64,000 nucleotides of DNA from Bilophila sp964369665 (GCA_964369665.1 CAYJFS010000002.1:186001-250000); one strand, 5' to 3'. Counted from the first letter of the stretch, positions 16,035-25,832 are shown. The notes: generated from the letters alone by a model not told the origin. Made by a program: numbers and translations.

Positions 16035-19000
16035 TTAGGTTGTATTTTTATAATATTCTTGAAGGCTTTTTACAGGTATGTGGCGCATGTTTTTTGTAGA
16101 CTGAATCGTACGCATAAGAGCTTTTGCTCCAGCTATAGTTGTGCTATAAGGTATATGGTGTTGAAGCGCTGCTTGTCGAATAGATTTTGAATCATTTGCT
16201 GTTTTTTTTCCAGAAGCAGTATTGATTACAAGGCTTATTTCATTATTCTTGATAAGGTCTACAATATTGGGTCTACCTTCATAAACTTTAAGTACAGGTG
16301 TTACAGGAATATTTTGTTTTATTAGTAGGGATGCTGTCCCTGATGTTGCTATGAGTTCAAATCCTAGTAAGCTGTATTGTCGAGCAAGCTCTGGTATGAA
16401 ATGTTTATCTTTATCATTTACAGATAAAAAGATTTTACCTGATGTTGGGAGCTTTTGACCTGAAGCACAGTGAGCTTTTAGAAAGGCTTCTTCAAAGGTT
16501 TGTGCTATTCCCATCACCTCACCAGTAGATTTCATTTCTGGTCCTAATAGAATATCTACACCAGGAAAACGATGAAAGGGAAAAACAGATTCTTTAATGG
16601 AAACATAACCTGAACGCTTCATTGACCAAGGATCAAGGGTTTTTAGATCTGAACCTAGCATAACTCTAGTAGCTAATTGTGGTAAAGGCACACCTGTAGC
16701 CTTAGAAACAAAGGGTGTTGTTCTTGATGCTCTTGGGTTTACTTCAAGGATATAGATATCATTATCTTTAACAGCAAATTGTATGTTCATAAGACCAATA
16801 ACTTGTAATTCTTTTGCAAGACTGATTGTTTGTCTGTGAATCTCTTCAACAATTTTTGGCGATAAAGAATATGGAGGAATAACACAGGAGGAGTCACCAG
16901 AATGAATACCTGCTTCTTCAATATGCTCCATAACACCAGCAACATAAACATTTGTTCCGTCTGCAAGTGCATCTACATCTACCTCTAAGGCATGTTCTAA
17001 AAATTGATCAATAAGTATAGGATGTTTTGGAAAATTGTTTTGTATATACATAGTAAAATATGCTTCAAGTTCATTTTGATCATAAACAATTTTCATTGCT
17101 CTACCACCAAGCACATAACTTGGTCGAACAACAATAGGATAGCCAATGTTTTTAGTAATGGTACAAGCTTCTTCTAATGACATGGCTATACCATTGGCTG
17201 GTTGTTTTAAAGAAAGTTTTTTTAGAAGTGCTTGGAAGCGAGCTCTATCTTCTGCTCTATCAATAGCATCAGGTGGTGTTCCAATGATTGGAACACCTGC
17301 ATGAACTAAAGGTATGGCTAGGTTGAGAGGTGTTTGTCCACCAAATTGTATGATAACGCCATCAGGTTCTTCATACTCTACAATGTTCATAACATCTTCA
17401 AATGTTAGTGGTTCAAAATAGAGTTTGTCAGAAGTATCATAGTCTGTTGAGACAGTTTCTGGATTAGAGTTTACCATAATAGCTTCAAAGCCTGCTCGTT
17501 TTAAAGCATAGGAGGCATGACAGCAACAATAGTCAAATTCAATGCCTTGACCAATACGGTTTGGCCCTCCTCCAAGAATAATAATTTTTTTTCTTTTTTT
17601 ATGTACAGGTGCACGTTCAGTTTCATATGTAGAATAAAAATAAGGTGTATGAGCATTAAATTCAGCAGCACATGTATCTACAAGATAATATGTTGGTTTT
17701 ATATCCATCATTTTTCGTAGATTGCGAATATCCGATTCTTGCCATTTCCAAATGTCTGCTAGTTGTTTATCAGAAAGACCAAGTTGTTTGGCATAGAGTA
17801 ATATTGTTTTGAGTTCAGGGTTTTCAGCATTTATTGTGTGGGATAGAGCAAAGTTATAAAGCTTAACTTCTATATTAATAATTTCTTTTATTTGTCTAAG
17901 GAACCAGGGATCAATATATGTATATTGATAGATTTGTTCAAGGCTTATGCCTTTTAGTAGAGCTTGTCGGATAGCAAAGATACGTTGAGAGTTGGGGTTT
18001 CTTAAAAGAGCAACTAATGATTCTTTGTCTAGTGTAGAAAGGTGTGTAAAATTAGAAGTATGAGTTTCAAGAGAACGAATGCCTTTTTGCAGAGCTTCCT
18101 TAAATGTACGCCCAATAGCCATGATCTCACCAATGCTTTTCATAGAAGTTGTGAGTTCATCTTGAGTACCAGGGAATTTTTCAAAGGTAAACTTAGGTAT
18201 TTTTATTACACAGTAGTCAAGAGTAGGTTCAAAAGCTGCGGATGTTTCATAGGTAATGTCGTTACGGAGCTCATCAAGAGTATAGCCTACAGCAAGTTTA
18301 GCTGCAATTTTAGCGATTGGGAAACCAGTAGCTTTAGATGCTAAAGCAGAAGAACGTGAAACACGTGGGTTCATTTCAATAACAATAAGTTCTCCTGTTT
18401 TTGGATTTACACCAAATTGTACATTTGATCCACCTGTTTTGACACCAATTTCACGCATGATAGCAATAGAAGCATTACGCATGTTTTGATACTCAAGGTC
18501 TGTAAGTGTTTGAGCTGGTGCTACAGTAATTGAATCACCTGTGTGTACACCCATGGGGTCAAAGTTTTCTATAGAGCAGACAATAATACAGTTATTTGTA
18601 GAGTCCTGGATAACCTCCATTTCAAATTCTTTCCAACCAATCATAGATTGTTCTAACATAACTTCATGTGTAGGGCTTGCAGCAAGTCCTTCTGTTGCAA
18701 TAATTTCAAGATCTTTCATGTTATATGCTATACCACCACCTGTGCCCCCAAGAGTAAAGGCAGGCCGAATAATAATAGGAAATGGTATTTTTGAACTGAG
18801 TTGTCTGACATCTTCTATATTTTTAGCAATACTACTATTAGGAACATTAAGGCCTATATTTTTCATTGCTTGTCTAAATTTTTCTCGACTTTCTGCTTTT
18901 TCTATAGCATCTGCAGACGCACCAATAAGTTCAGTATGATATTTTTTTAGGGTGCCTGTTTTTTCAAGTTCAAGAGCAAGATTAAGAGCTGTTTGTCCAC

Positions 19001-19271
19001 CTAGTGTAGGTAATAATGCACAAGGACGCTCTTTTTTAATAATACTAGTAATTGTTTCTAAATTAAGAGGTTCTATATATGTTTGATCTGCTAGATCAGG
19101 ATCTGTCATAATAGTAGCTGGGTTTGAGTTTACAAGGATAATAGAGTATCCTTCTTCTTTAAGTGCTTTAACACCTTGTGTTCCAGAGTAGTCAAATTCA
19201 CATGCTTGACCAATAACAATAGGCCCAGATCCAATAATCATAATTTTTTTTAGATCTGTGCGTTTAGGCAT
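16035..19271 (-). CDS. carB: carbamoyl-phosphate synthase large subunit
   Basis: The 1078-residue protein makes carbamoyl phosphate for pyrimidines and arginine. It shows two homologous ATP-grasp halves: the first opens with KKIMIIGSGPIVIGQACEFD and the second, near residue 560, with KKIIILGGGPNRIGQGIEFD. An oligomerisation segment lies between, and an MGS-like allosteric domain ends the protein (about 940-1078, with ELIATSGTASLL). Length is normal. carA is not adjacent and must be elsewhere. purF follows, so purine and pyrimidine entry enzymes may be co-transcribed. Confidence 0.98.
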   Translation of the reverse strand: MPKRTDLKKIMIIGSGPIVIGQACEFDYSGTQGVKALKEEGYSIILVNSNPATIMTDPDLADQTYIEPLNLETITSIIKKERPCALLPTLGGQTALNLALELEKTGTLKKYHTELIGASADAIEKAESREKFRQAMKNIGLNVPNSSIAKNIEDVRQLSSKIPFPIIIRPAFTLGGTGGGIAYNMKDLEIIATEGLAASPTHEVMLEQSMIGWKEFEMEVIQDSTNNCIIVCSIENFDPMGVHTGDSITVAPAQTLTDLEYQNMRNASIAIMREIGVKTGGSNVQFGVNPKTGELIVIEMNPRVSRSSALASKATGFPIAKIAAKLAVGYTLDELRNDITYETSAAFEPTLDYCVIKIPKFTFEKFPGTQDELTTSMKSIGEIMAIGRTFKEALQKGIRSLETHTSNFTHLSTLDKESLVALLRNPNSQRIFAIRQALLKGISLEQIYQYTYIDPWFLRQIKEIINIEVKLYNFALSHTINAENPELKTILLYAKQLGLSDKQLADIWKWQESDIRNLRKMMDIKPTYYLVDTCAAEFNAHTPYFYSTYETERAPVHKKRKKIIILGGGPNRIGQGIEFDYCCCHASYALKRAGFEAIMVNSNPETVSTDYDTSDKLYFEPLTFEDVMNIVEYEEPDGVIIQFGGQTPLNLAIPLVHAGVPIIGTPPDAIDRAEDRARFQALLKKLSLKQPANGIAMSLEEACTITKNIGYPIVVRPSYVLGGRAMKIVYDQNELEAYFTMYIQNNFPKHPILIDQFLEHALEVDVDALADGTNVYVAGVMEHIEEAGIHSGDSSCVIPPYSLSPKIVEEIHRQTISLAKELQVIGLMNIQFAVKDNDIYILEVNPRASRTTPFVSKATGVPLPQLATRVMLGSDLKTLDPWSMKRSGYVSIKESVFPFHRFPGVDILLGPEMKSTGEVMGIAQTFEEAFLKAHCASGQKLPTSGKIFLSVNDKDKHFIPELARQYSLLGFELIATSGTASLLIKQNIPVTPVLKVYEGRPNIVDLIKNNEISLVINTASGKKTANDSKSIRQAALQHHIPYSTTIAGAKALMRTIQSTKNMRHIPVKSLQEYYKNTT

Positions 19272-19400
19272 ACAAGGACATCCTTTTTGAGTAGGAAAAT
19301 AATAGATCTTTTTTGTGATACATGATTTTTTGCTTGCAAGGTTATTTTTGTTTGGTTAGCTTAGGATAAGATAAAAGCTTTATAAGCTAAAGGAATTATT

Positions 19401-19877
19401 TTGAGGGAAGATATTCATCACACATTAACGAATTCTTTAAAAAAAGAGCCTTATAAAAACCCTATTCCTACAGTAGATATTATTATTTATAATTCTAGTC
19501 AAGAAGTAGTCTTAATTTCTCGAAAGAATCCACCATTAGGTTTTGCTTTACCTGGAGGATTTGTAGATCTTGGTGAAACAGTAGAGCATGCAGCAATACG
19601 TGAGGCTTTTGAGGAAACAGGTATAGATGTTTCTCTTCAAGGTGTGTTAGGTGTATATTCTTGTAAAGATAGGGATCCAAGGTTTCATACAATATCTATT
19701 GTTTTTGTATCATATAAAGAAAATATAGGTGTATTTAGGGCAGGTGATGATGCACTTCAAGTTACTATATATTCTTTATCTAATCTTCCTAGTCTTGTTT
19801 TTGATCATGAGCAGATATTATTTGATTTTAGAGAGTTTCTTCAGGGTAAGAGAAATTTAGCACCTACTGTAGGGTAG
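19401..19877 (+). CDS. Nudix hydrolase
   Basis: The 158-residue protein contains a full Nudix box, GFVDLGETVEHAAIREAFEE followed by TGI, matching GX5EX7REUXEEXGU near residues 53-75. It therefore cleaves a nucleoside diphosphate derivative, but the substrate cannot be told from sequence. The start is TTG 19401 with AAAGGA about 8 nt upstream; no ATG lies near the expected N-terminus. It is divergent from carB, 129 nt away. Confidence 0.88.
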   Translation: MREDIHHTLTNSLKKEPYKNPIPTVDIIIYNSSQEVVLISRKNPPLGFALPGGFVDLGETVEHAAIREAFEETGIDVSLQGVLGVYSCKDRDPRFHTISIVFVSYKENIGVFRAGDDALQVTIYSLSNLPSLVFDHEQILFDFREFLQGKRNLAPTVG

Positions 19878-20135
19878 TAAAAAATATTTGTTAAGCAATA
19901 CAATAAGAGTATTATATATTTGTTGTATGGATTATTTTGAATAGAAGGGTGTATGTATACTATTAAGTTCTAGTAGTATGTTTTTTATGTAGTTTGGTAA
20001 TCTTTATTATTAAGTTTTTTTTATGAAGGATTGCATATAGTCTTTATAGAGCGTATATTTTTTATGTATTTGATCTGAGATATAATGACCGCATAATACT
20101 AATAGTGTTAAATAAAAAATCAAAAGGAGGTTTGT

Positions 20136-20984
20136 TTGGATCGAAGTATAGAGAAAAGTTTGTGGTCACGGCTTTTAGGTTTTTTTCATAGTAGGTCAAG
20201 TGATACCCTTGAACAAGCTATATTAGAAGCTCGGGATGATGGAGAGCTGGATACAGAAGAAGGCAGTATGATTCTTAGTATTTTGCGTTTTGATGAATTG
20301 CAAGTACAAGATGTTATGATTCCAAGGACTGATTTTGACTGTATGCCATCAGGCTCTTTAGTTATTGATGTTGCTGCTTGTATTGTTGAAACAGGCCATT
20401 CTCGTATACCAATATATAAAGATACTCGTGATAATATTATTGGTATTGCTTATGCAAAAGATTTAATAGGTTTACTTTTAGATCCTCAAAAGCATCAAGT
20501 TATTGTTGATGAAAGCATGAGGGTTCCTTTTTTTGTCCCAGAGACAAAGCCTATTAGTGAATTATTACAAGAGTTTCGTACACGTAAAAATCATATTGCC
20601 ATTGCTGTTGATGAATATGGTGGAACTTCAGGTTTAATCACAATAGAGGATGTTCTTGAAGAGATTGTTGGTGATATAGAGGACGAGCATGATGCACCAA
20701 AAGAAGAGGATATACACGTTGTTTCTGATAATGAATATGAGATTTCTGGTCGTGCATATTTAGAAGATCTTATTAGCTTAGGTATTGAGCTTGAATCTGA
20801 AGAAGTCGATACTATAGGTGGTTATCTTTCTCTTGAAGCTGGACATGTTCCAGAAGTTGGGGAAATTTTTGAGATGAATGGATGGCGTTTTACAGTTACC
20901 CAGGCTGACGTCAAACAATTACAAAAAATACATGTGGAAAGTATCCCATCTTTGAAAGAAGAAGTTGAAGAGAAAGAAGAATAA
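20136..20984 (+). CDS. CBS-pair/CorC-HlyC domain protein
   Basis: This 282-residue protein has no membrane segments. It contains two CBS motifs (about 60-125, beginning VQDVMIPRTDFDCM, and about 125-185, with IAIAVDEYGGTSGLITIEDVLEEIVGDIEDE shared between them) and a C-terminal CorC_HlyC domain (about 200-275). It resembles the cytosolic CorC/YbeX proteins linked to magnesium homeostasis or ribosome maturation. TTG start with AAAGGAGG 5 nt upstream. The usual neighbour ybeY is not here. It precedes rpsL by 157 nt. Confidence 0.85.
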   Translation: MDRSIEKSLWSRLLGFFHSRSSDTLEQAILEARDDGELDTEEGSMILSILRFDELQVQDVMIPRTDFDCMPSGSLVIDVAACIVETGHSRIPIYKDTRDNIIGIAYAKDLIGLLLDPQKHQVIVDESMRVPFFVPETKPISELLQEFRTRKNHIAIAVDEYGGTSGLITIEDVLEEIVGDIEDEHDAPKEEDIHVVSDNEYEISGRAYLEDLISLGIELESEEVDTIGGYLSLEAGHVPEVGEIFEMNGWRFTVTQADVKQLQKIHVESIPSLKEEVEEKEE

Positions 20985-21071
20985 TACGCCAAGTAATTTT
21001 AATTTTTGGTTTTTTAATATGTAAAAATTTAGTTAAGAAAAGACTAAAGTATGATAAAATTTTTTGATTAC

Positions 21072-21100
21072 TTGACTTCTATTCTTAAGCAAGGTATTGC
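21072..21100 (+). promoter_or_regulatory. candidate promoter of rpsL-rpsG-fusA
   Basis: TTGACT (21072-21077) and TATTGC (21095-21100) are separated by 17 nt and lie about 40 nt before the rpsL start. The -35 box is 5/6. A second possible pair starts with TTGCCA at 21097. Confidence 0.4.
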
Positions 21101-21141
21101 CAATCTCTCTTATATTAGTATTTTATTTAATGGAGGAATTT

Positions 21142-21513
21142 ATGCCAACAATCAACCAACTTATTCGTCATGAGCGAAAGAAGGTTGTAAAGCGTAAGAA
21201 AACCCCTGCACTTCAGGCTTGTCCTCAGCGTCGAGGTGTTTGTACTCGTGTATACACAACAACGCCTAAAAAGCCAAACTCAGCATTGCGTAAAGTTGCA
21301 CGTGTTCGTTTAACAAATGGTTTAGAAGTAACAGCATATATCCCTGGGGAAGGTCATAATCTTCAAGAGCATTCAGTTGTTATTATTAGAGGTGGGCGTG
21401 TAAAAGATCTCCCTGGTGTACGATATCATATTGTACGTGGGACACTTGATACAGCAGGTGTACAAGATCGTCGTCAACGTCGTTCTAAATATGGAGCAAA
21501 ACGTCCTAAATAA
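21142..21513 (+). CDS. rpsL: 30S ribosomal protein S12
   Basis: The 123-residue decoding-centre protein starts at ATG 21142 (MPTINQLIRHERKK), with GGAGG 5 nt before it; the frame is open upstream but unconserved. It has TPKKPNSALRKVARV, carrying the lysine whose changes give streptomycin resistance, and PGVRYHIVRGTLDTAGV. The wild-type lysine is present at that site. Confidence 0.98.
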   Translation: MPTINQLIRHERKKVVKRKKTPALQACPQRRGVCTRVYTTTPKKPNSALRKVARVRLTNGLEVTAYIPGEGHNLQEHSVVIIRGGRVKDLPGVRYHIVRGTLDTAGVQDRRQRRSKYGAKRPK

Positions 21514-21520
21514 TTTTTAT

Positions 21521-21553
21521 AGAATAATGAAAAATAAGTACTATTATTATTCT
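21521..21553 (+). other. hairpin between rpsL and rpsG
   Basis: AGAATAAT (21521-21528) pairs with ATTATTCT (21546-21553), an 8-bp AT-rich stem with a 17-nt loop, in the 108-nt gap between rpsL and rpsG. No T-run follows, so it is not a standard terminator; a processing or regulatory role is possible. Confidence 0.25.
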
Positions 21554-21621
21554 TAAGTCTAAAAAAAATTATGATGTTTTTTATTGATAAGTTATAAAAA
21601 TATTTATTTTGGAGCAATATC

Positions 21622-22092
21622 ATGCCTCGTAAAGGACCTGTCCCCAAAAGAGAAGTTTTACCAGATCCTATTTATAACAGCAGACTTGTAAGCCGTTTTG
21701 TCAATCGTTTAATGTATGATGGGAAAAAAGGTGCTGCTGAAAAAATTTTTTATGGTGCCCTTGGAACACTTGCTGATAAAACAGGTGAAGATCCTCTTCA
21801 TGCCTTTGAACGTGCACTAAATAATGTTAAACCTCAAGTAGAGGTTAAGGCACGTCGAGTGGGTGGTGCAACATATCAAGTACCTATGGAAGTTAGGTTT
21901 GATCGTCAAATATCGTTGTGTATTCGCTGGCTCATTACATATGCTCGATCACGTGGGGAAAAAGGTATGATTAACAAACTTTCTGCAGAATTTTTAGATG
22001 CATTCAATAATCGTGGTGGTGCTGTGAAGAAAAAAGAAGATACACACCGCATGGCTGAAGCAAATAAAGCTTTTGCTCATTATCGTTGGTAG
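21622..22092 (+). CDS. rpsG: 30S ribosomal protein S7
   Basis: The 156-residue protein initiates assembly of the 30S head and in enterics represses the str operon. It begins MPRKGPVPKREVLPDP and includes KKGAAEKIFYGALG, the NVKPQVEVKARRVGGATYQV signature and a C-terminal RMAEANKAFAHYRW. TTGGAGC precedes the ATG. Confidence 0.98.
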   Translation: MPRKGPVPKREVLPDPIYNSRLVSRFVNRLMYDGKKGAAEKIFYGALGTLADKTGEDPLHAFERALNNVKPQVEVKARRVGGATYQVPMEVRFDRQISLCIRWLITYARSRGEKGMINKLSAEFLDAFNNRGGAVKKKEDTHRMAEANKAFAHYRW

Positions 22093-22105
22093 TTAGGAGC
22101 TTATT

Positions 22106-24181
22106 GTGTCACGTACAGTATCTATAGAAATGCAGAGAAATATTGGTATTATGGCTCATATTGATGCTGGTAAAACAACAACTACTGAGCGTATTTTGTA
22201 TTATACTGGCGTATCACATAAAATTGGTGAAACCCATGATGGTGCATCAACCATGGACTGGATGGAACAAGAGCAAGAACGTGGTATTACGATTACTTCT
22301 GCTGCTACAACATGTTTCTGGTTAGATCATAGAGTAAACATTATTGATACGCCTGGACACGTAGATTTTACTATTGAGGTTGAACGTTCTCTTAGAGTTC
22401 TTGATGGTGCTATTGCAGTTTTTGACGCTGTTGCAGGCGTTGAACCTCAGTCTGAAACTGTTTGGCGTCAGGCAAATCGCTATGGTGTTCCTAGAATTTG
22501 TTTTGTGAACAAAATGGATAGGATTGGTGCTAACTTCTTTCGTTGTGTAGATATGATCAAAGAACGTTTACAAGCAAAACCTATCTGTGTTCAGTTACCA
22601 ATTGGCTCAGAAGATAATTTTGATGGAATTGTGGATCTTATCCATGGTGTAGCCTTAACTTTTGATAAAAATACAAAAGGATTAGAGCTCAAAAGTGAGC
22701 CTATTCCTTCAGAGCTTCAAGATATGTACCAAGAAAAACGTCTTGAAATGTTGGAAGCTGTTGCAGAGGAAGATGAAGTTCTTTTGTCTAAATATCTTGA
22801 TGGAATAGAGCTTACTCCAGAAGAAATTATTTCTTGTATACGTAAAGCTACAATTGAACAGAAAATTGTACCTGTTTTATGTGGATCTGCTTTTCGTAAT
22901 GTTGGTGTGCAACCATTACTTGATGCAGTAGTACATTATTTGCCATCTCCTCTTGATATACCTCAGATGATTGGTCATAATCCTGACAGTCCAGAACAAG
23001 AAATTACATGTAGCTGTTCAGATAAAGAGCCTCTTGCTGGACTTGTTTTTAAATTGGCCTCTGATCCTTTTATAGGTCATTTATCTTTTTTTCGTATTTA
23101 TTCTGGATTCATTGAGACAGGTATGACAGTACTTAATGCTACAACTGGTAAAAAGGAGCGTGTAGGTAGGCTCCTTAAGATGCATGCCAATAAACGTGAA
23201 GATATTAAATGGGCAGGTGCTGGTGATATTGTTGCATTAGTAGGCTTAAAACAAGCTTCAACAGGTGATACATTATGTGATGATAAACGTCCTGTTGTTT
23301 TAGAGTCTCTTGATATCCCAGAACCTGTTATTGAGGTTGCAATTGAACCTAAAACAAAAACAGATAGAGATGCTCTTTCTACAGCACTTAATAAGCTTGC
23401 AAAGGAAGATCCTTCATTTCGTGTAAAAAGTGATGAAGAAACAGGTCAAACCTTAATTGCTGGTATGGGTGAACTTCACCTTGAAATTATCGTTGATCGT
23501 CTTGTACGTGAATTTAGTGTGAATGCCAATGTTGGTAAGCCACAAGTTGCCTATCGTGAAACTATTACAAAGTCTGGGAAGTCCGATACAAAGTATGCTA
23601 AACAATCTGGTGGTCGAGGACAGTATGGCCATTGTGTTATTGAAGTAGAACCTAATTCTGGGAATGGTTACACGTTTATAAATTCTATTTCTGGTGGTGT
23701 TATACCTAGAGAGTATATTCCAGCTGTAGATAAGGGTATTCAGGATGCATTAAAGTCAGGAGTTTTAGCAGGATTTCCTGTTGTTGATGTAAAAGTTGAT
23801 CTTGTTTTTGGTTCTTACCATGAAGTAGATTCTTCGGAACAAGCTTTTTACATAGCAGGTTCTATGGCTATAAAAGATGCTATGAATAAAAGTTCTCCTA
23901 TACTTCTTGAACCTATTATGGATGTTGAAGTTGTTACACCTGATGATTATCTTGGTGATGTAATGGGTGATTTAAATGGTAGGCGTGGTAAGGTGCAATC
24001 TATGGAGGCACGTTCTGGTGCTCAAGCTATACGTGCACAAGTGCCACTATCTGAAATGTTTGGTTATGCTACTGACTTACGTTCTCGCACACAGGGGCGT
24101 GCAACATTTTCTATGCAATTTGATCATTACGAGCGTGTTCCTGCAGCTATTGCTGAAGAAGTTGTGAAAAGTCGTACATAA
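22106..24181 (+). CDS. fusA: elongation factor G
   Basis: The 691-residue translocase has G1 AHIDAGKT (17-24), G3 DTPGH (81-85) and G4 NKMD (135-138), then domains II-V through VDVEVVTPDDYLGDVMGDLN and ending KSRT. The start is GTG 22106, with AGGAGC upstream, 13 nt after rpsG. It is the last gene of this operon: a terminator follows, and neither tuf nor rpsJ is next. Confidence 0.99.
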   Translation: MSRTVSIEMQRNIGIMAHIDAGKTTTTERILYYTGVSHKIGETHDGASTMDWMEQEQERGITITSAATTCFWLDHRVNIIDTPGHVDFTIEVERSLRVLDGAIAVFDAVAGVEPQSETVWRQANRYGVPRICFVNKMDRIGANFFRCVDMIKERLQAKPICVQLPIGSEDNFDGIVDLIHGVALTFDKNTKGLELKSEPIPSELQDMYQEKRLEMLEAVAEEDEVLLSKYLDGIELTPEEIISCIRKATIEQKIVPVLCGSAFRNVGVQPLLDAVVHYLPSPLDIPQMIGHNPDSPEQEITCSCSDKEPLAGLVFKLASDPFIGHLSFFRIYSGFIETGMTVLNATTGKKERVGRLLKMHANKREDIKWAGAGDIVALVGLKQASTGDTLCDDKRPVVLESLDIPEPVIEVAIEPKTKTDRDALSTALNKLAKEDPSFRVKSDEETGQTLIAGMGELHLEIIVDRLVREFSVNANVGKPQVAYRETITKSGKSDTKYAKQSGGRGQYGHCVIEVEPNSGNGYTFINSISGGVIPREYIPAVDKGIQDALKSGVLAGFPVVDVKVDLVFGSYHEVDSSEQAFYIAGSMAIKDAMNKSSPILLEPIMDVEVVTPDDYLGDVMGDLNGRRGKVQSMEARSGAQAIRAQVPLSEMFGYATDLRSRTQGRATFSMQFDHYERVPAAIAEEVVKSRT

Positions 24182-24204
24182 TTAAAATATAATTTTTAAT
24201 AAAT

Positions 24205-24250
24205 AAAAAAGACTATGATAAAGTTATTATGGTCTTTTTTTGTTTTTTTT
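24205..24250. terminator. bidirectional terminator between fusA and the convergent hydrolase-fold gene
   Basis: A long stem pairs AAAAAAGACTATGATAA with TTATTATGGTCTTTTTT around a tiny loop, with two G-U pairs, followed on the plus strand by a run of T broken by one G. It begins about 24 nt after the fusA stop and overlaps the last codons of the minus-strand gene ending at 24227. Confidence 0.8.
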
Positions 24251-25303
24251 AAAGTTTGTTAAAAAAAACAAGGCTACTTTATCTGTAAATTGCTGACATA
24301 CATATGTTTTTTGTTTATCAAGGTGTTTTGGACATATTTCAGGTAAAATTTGTTCAAGAGCCTCTGAGCAAGGAGCTATAAGCAATAATGGTGAAGTATC
24401 TTTAAGTACAAACAGTTCGTAAGGTGTAGAAAGTTGTTGTACAATATTTCTGGAGTGATACTGAGGAATATTAATATGATCGTTTTCTATTTCAACAATA
24501 AGAAGAGGTTTTTTTAAAGAAGCAAGGCTTGATTTAGAGAATAACATACCGAAATTTGGAGCAACAGAGATAATAGCTGAAAGTCGAGGGTTTAGATAGC
24601 TTTCTTGTGGATCAAGATTTTGTACAAGGGTATCTATGCGTTTTTTTGTCCAAGAGGAACAGTATATATCTAAAGTGGGTTGGTTTTTACTGTTAGTAGA
24701 TATTGTTTTATGACAATAGTCTGGCCATCCTGCTGGATCAAGTTTTGCTCCAGCTAAAAGAAGTCCGACAGTTCCTCCAATACCTATACCTAAAAAACCT
24801 ATCTGTTGTGTATTAATAATTTGGGATAATTCTTTTTCTTTAAATAAAAAATCTATGATAGTATTTATTTGATAAATGCGGTTTTTTATTTGTTGCAATG
24901 TAAATATATGTTCCATATCATCAGCATTATCTCCTTGATGTGTAGGTGCAATAACAACAAATCCTTTTTGTGTAAGAATTGTTGCAATATGGTGATGATA
25001 AAATCGTGAAGCTACAGAGTCATGAGAGAGAATGATAACAGGATATTTCCCTGGAAGGGGTTTAGCATTTTGTGCAACAAAAAGATACCAATCTCCATAG
25101 TTAACAGGCAATGGTTTTTTTAGAGTGGGATACCAAATGGCTAGGTCTATTTTTATTTGTTTTTTTGGTAACCATAGGCTTTCTGTACGAAAGCCTGGTT
25201 CAATTTTAGCAGCATGAGCATTATTAATAGGAAAATATATACTGATAATACATATAAAGATGCTATGCAGTATAGGTATATAATAATTATAAGATAGGTG
25301 CAT
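24227..25303 (-). CDS. secreted alpha/beta-hydrolase-fold protein, catalytic residues missing
   Basis: The 358-residue protein has a signal peptide (about 1-31, ending NNAHA). It then resembles predicted dienelactone-hydrolase-like proteins, with YPVIILSHDS near 87-96, TQKGFVVIAPTHQGDN near 111-125 and QQIGFLGIGIGGTVGLLL near 167-183. In active members the last motif is GxSxG; here G174 replaces the nucleophile Ser. D275 in EIENDHINIP could be the acid, but the expected C-terminal His is absent (DTSPLLLIAPCSE, 302-314). It is probably not a serine hydrolase any more. It follows the NlpC/P60 gene by 31 nt. Confidence 0.7.
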   Translation of the reverse strand: MHLSYNYYIPILHSIFICIISIYFPINNAHAAKIEPGFRTESLWLPKKQIKIDLAIWYPTLKKPLPVNYGDWYLFVAQNAKPLPGKYPVIILSHDSVASRFYHHHIATILTQKGFVVIAPTHQGDNADDMEHIFTLQQIKNRIYQINTIIDFLFKEKELSQIINTQQIGFLGIGIGGTVGLLLAGAKLDPAGWPDYCHKTISTNSKNQPTLDIYCSSWTKKRIDTLVQNLDPQESYLNPRLSAIISVAPNFGMLFSKSSLASLKKPLLIVEIENDHINIPQYHSRNIVQQLSTPYELFVLKDTSPLLLIAPCSEALEQILPEICPKHLDKQKTYVCQQFTDKVALFFLTNFKKNKKRP

Positions 25304-25334
25304 AATGAGTTATAATTAGTTTAATATATAAATT

Positions 25335-25832
25335 TTAATTAATAATTCTACGAATTACAAAAAATTTTTTTTTCCAATACTTATTTTCCATATGATCATG
25401 CCGGACACGCTTTCCTTTTGTAGAGCTATGAATGAATTGACCGTTGCCTATGTACATACCTGTATGAAGACCTGTTCTACCTCTATATGTTTTAAAAACA
25501 ATAATATCTCCAGGTTTAACAGCATGTTTTTTTATAGAAATACCTGCTTTTGCTTGATGTTCTGAAAGTCTTGGAATATCTATACCATGTTTTTTATAGG
25601 CCCACCAAATAAGTCCAGAACAATCAAAACCTCTGGGTGTTGTTCCTCCAGAAACATAGCATACACCAACTTGGCTTTGTGCTGTTTTTATAACTTTATC
25701 TATAATAGCTTCTCTTTTTACATGAGATCTATGAATGTTTTTAAATGCACAACCAGTAAGATTGTAGAATACAATAGAAAAAAGTAATAGATATAACCAG
25801 CATTTACTAAATATTCTTTTTATCATTATCAA
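25335..25832 (-). CDS. NlpC/P60-family lipoprotein (peptidoglycan endopeptidase)
   Basis: The 165-residue protein has a lipoprotein signal with lipobox LTGC (C28) and one NlpC/P60 domain (about 42-165). The catalytic triad is complete: C71 in GFDCSG, H123 in GLHTGMYIG and H135 in FIHSS. Such enzymes cut D-glutamyl-diaminopimelate bonds in peptidoglycan, as Spr/MepS does. It is upstream of the hydrolase-fold gene, probably in one transcript. Confidence 0.9.
   Translation of the reverse strand: MIMIKRIFSKCWLYLLLFSIVFYNLTGCAFKNIHRSHVKREAIIDKVIKTAQSQVGVCYVSGGTTPRGFDCSGLIWWAYKKHGIDIPRLSEHQAKAGISIKKHAVKPGDIIVFKTYRGRTGLHTGMYIGNGQFIHSSTKGKRVRHDHMENKYWKKKFFVIRRIIN

Noticed and set aside
18541..18939. 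132-codon open frame antisense to carB
   Set aside because: Shadow of carB; no homology that I recognise and no start signals.
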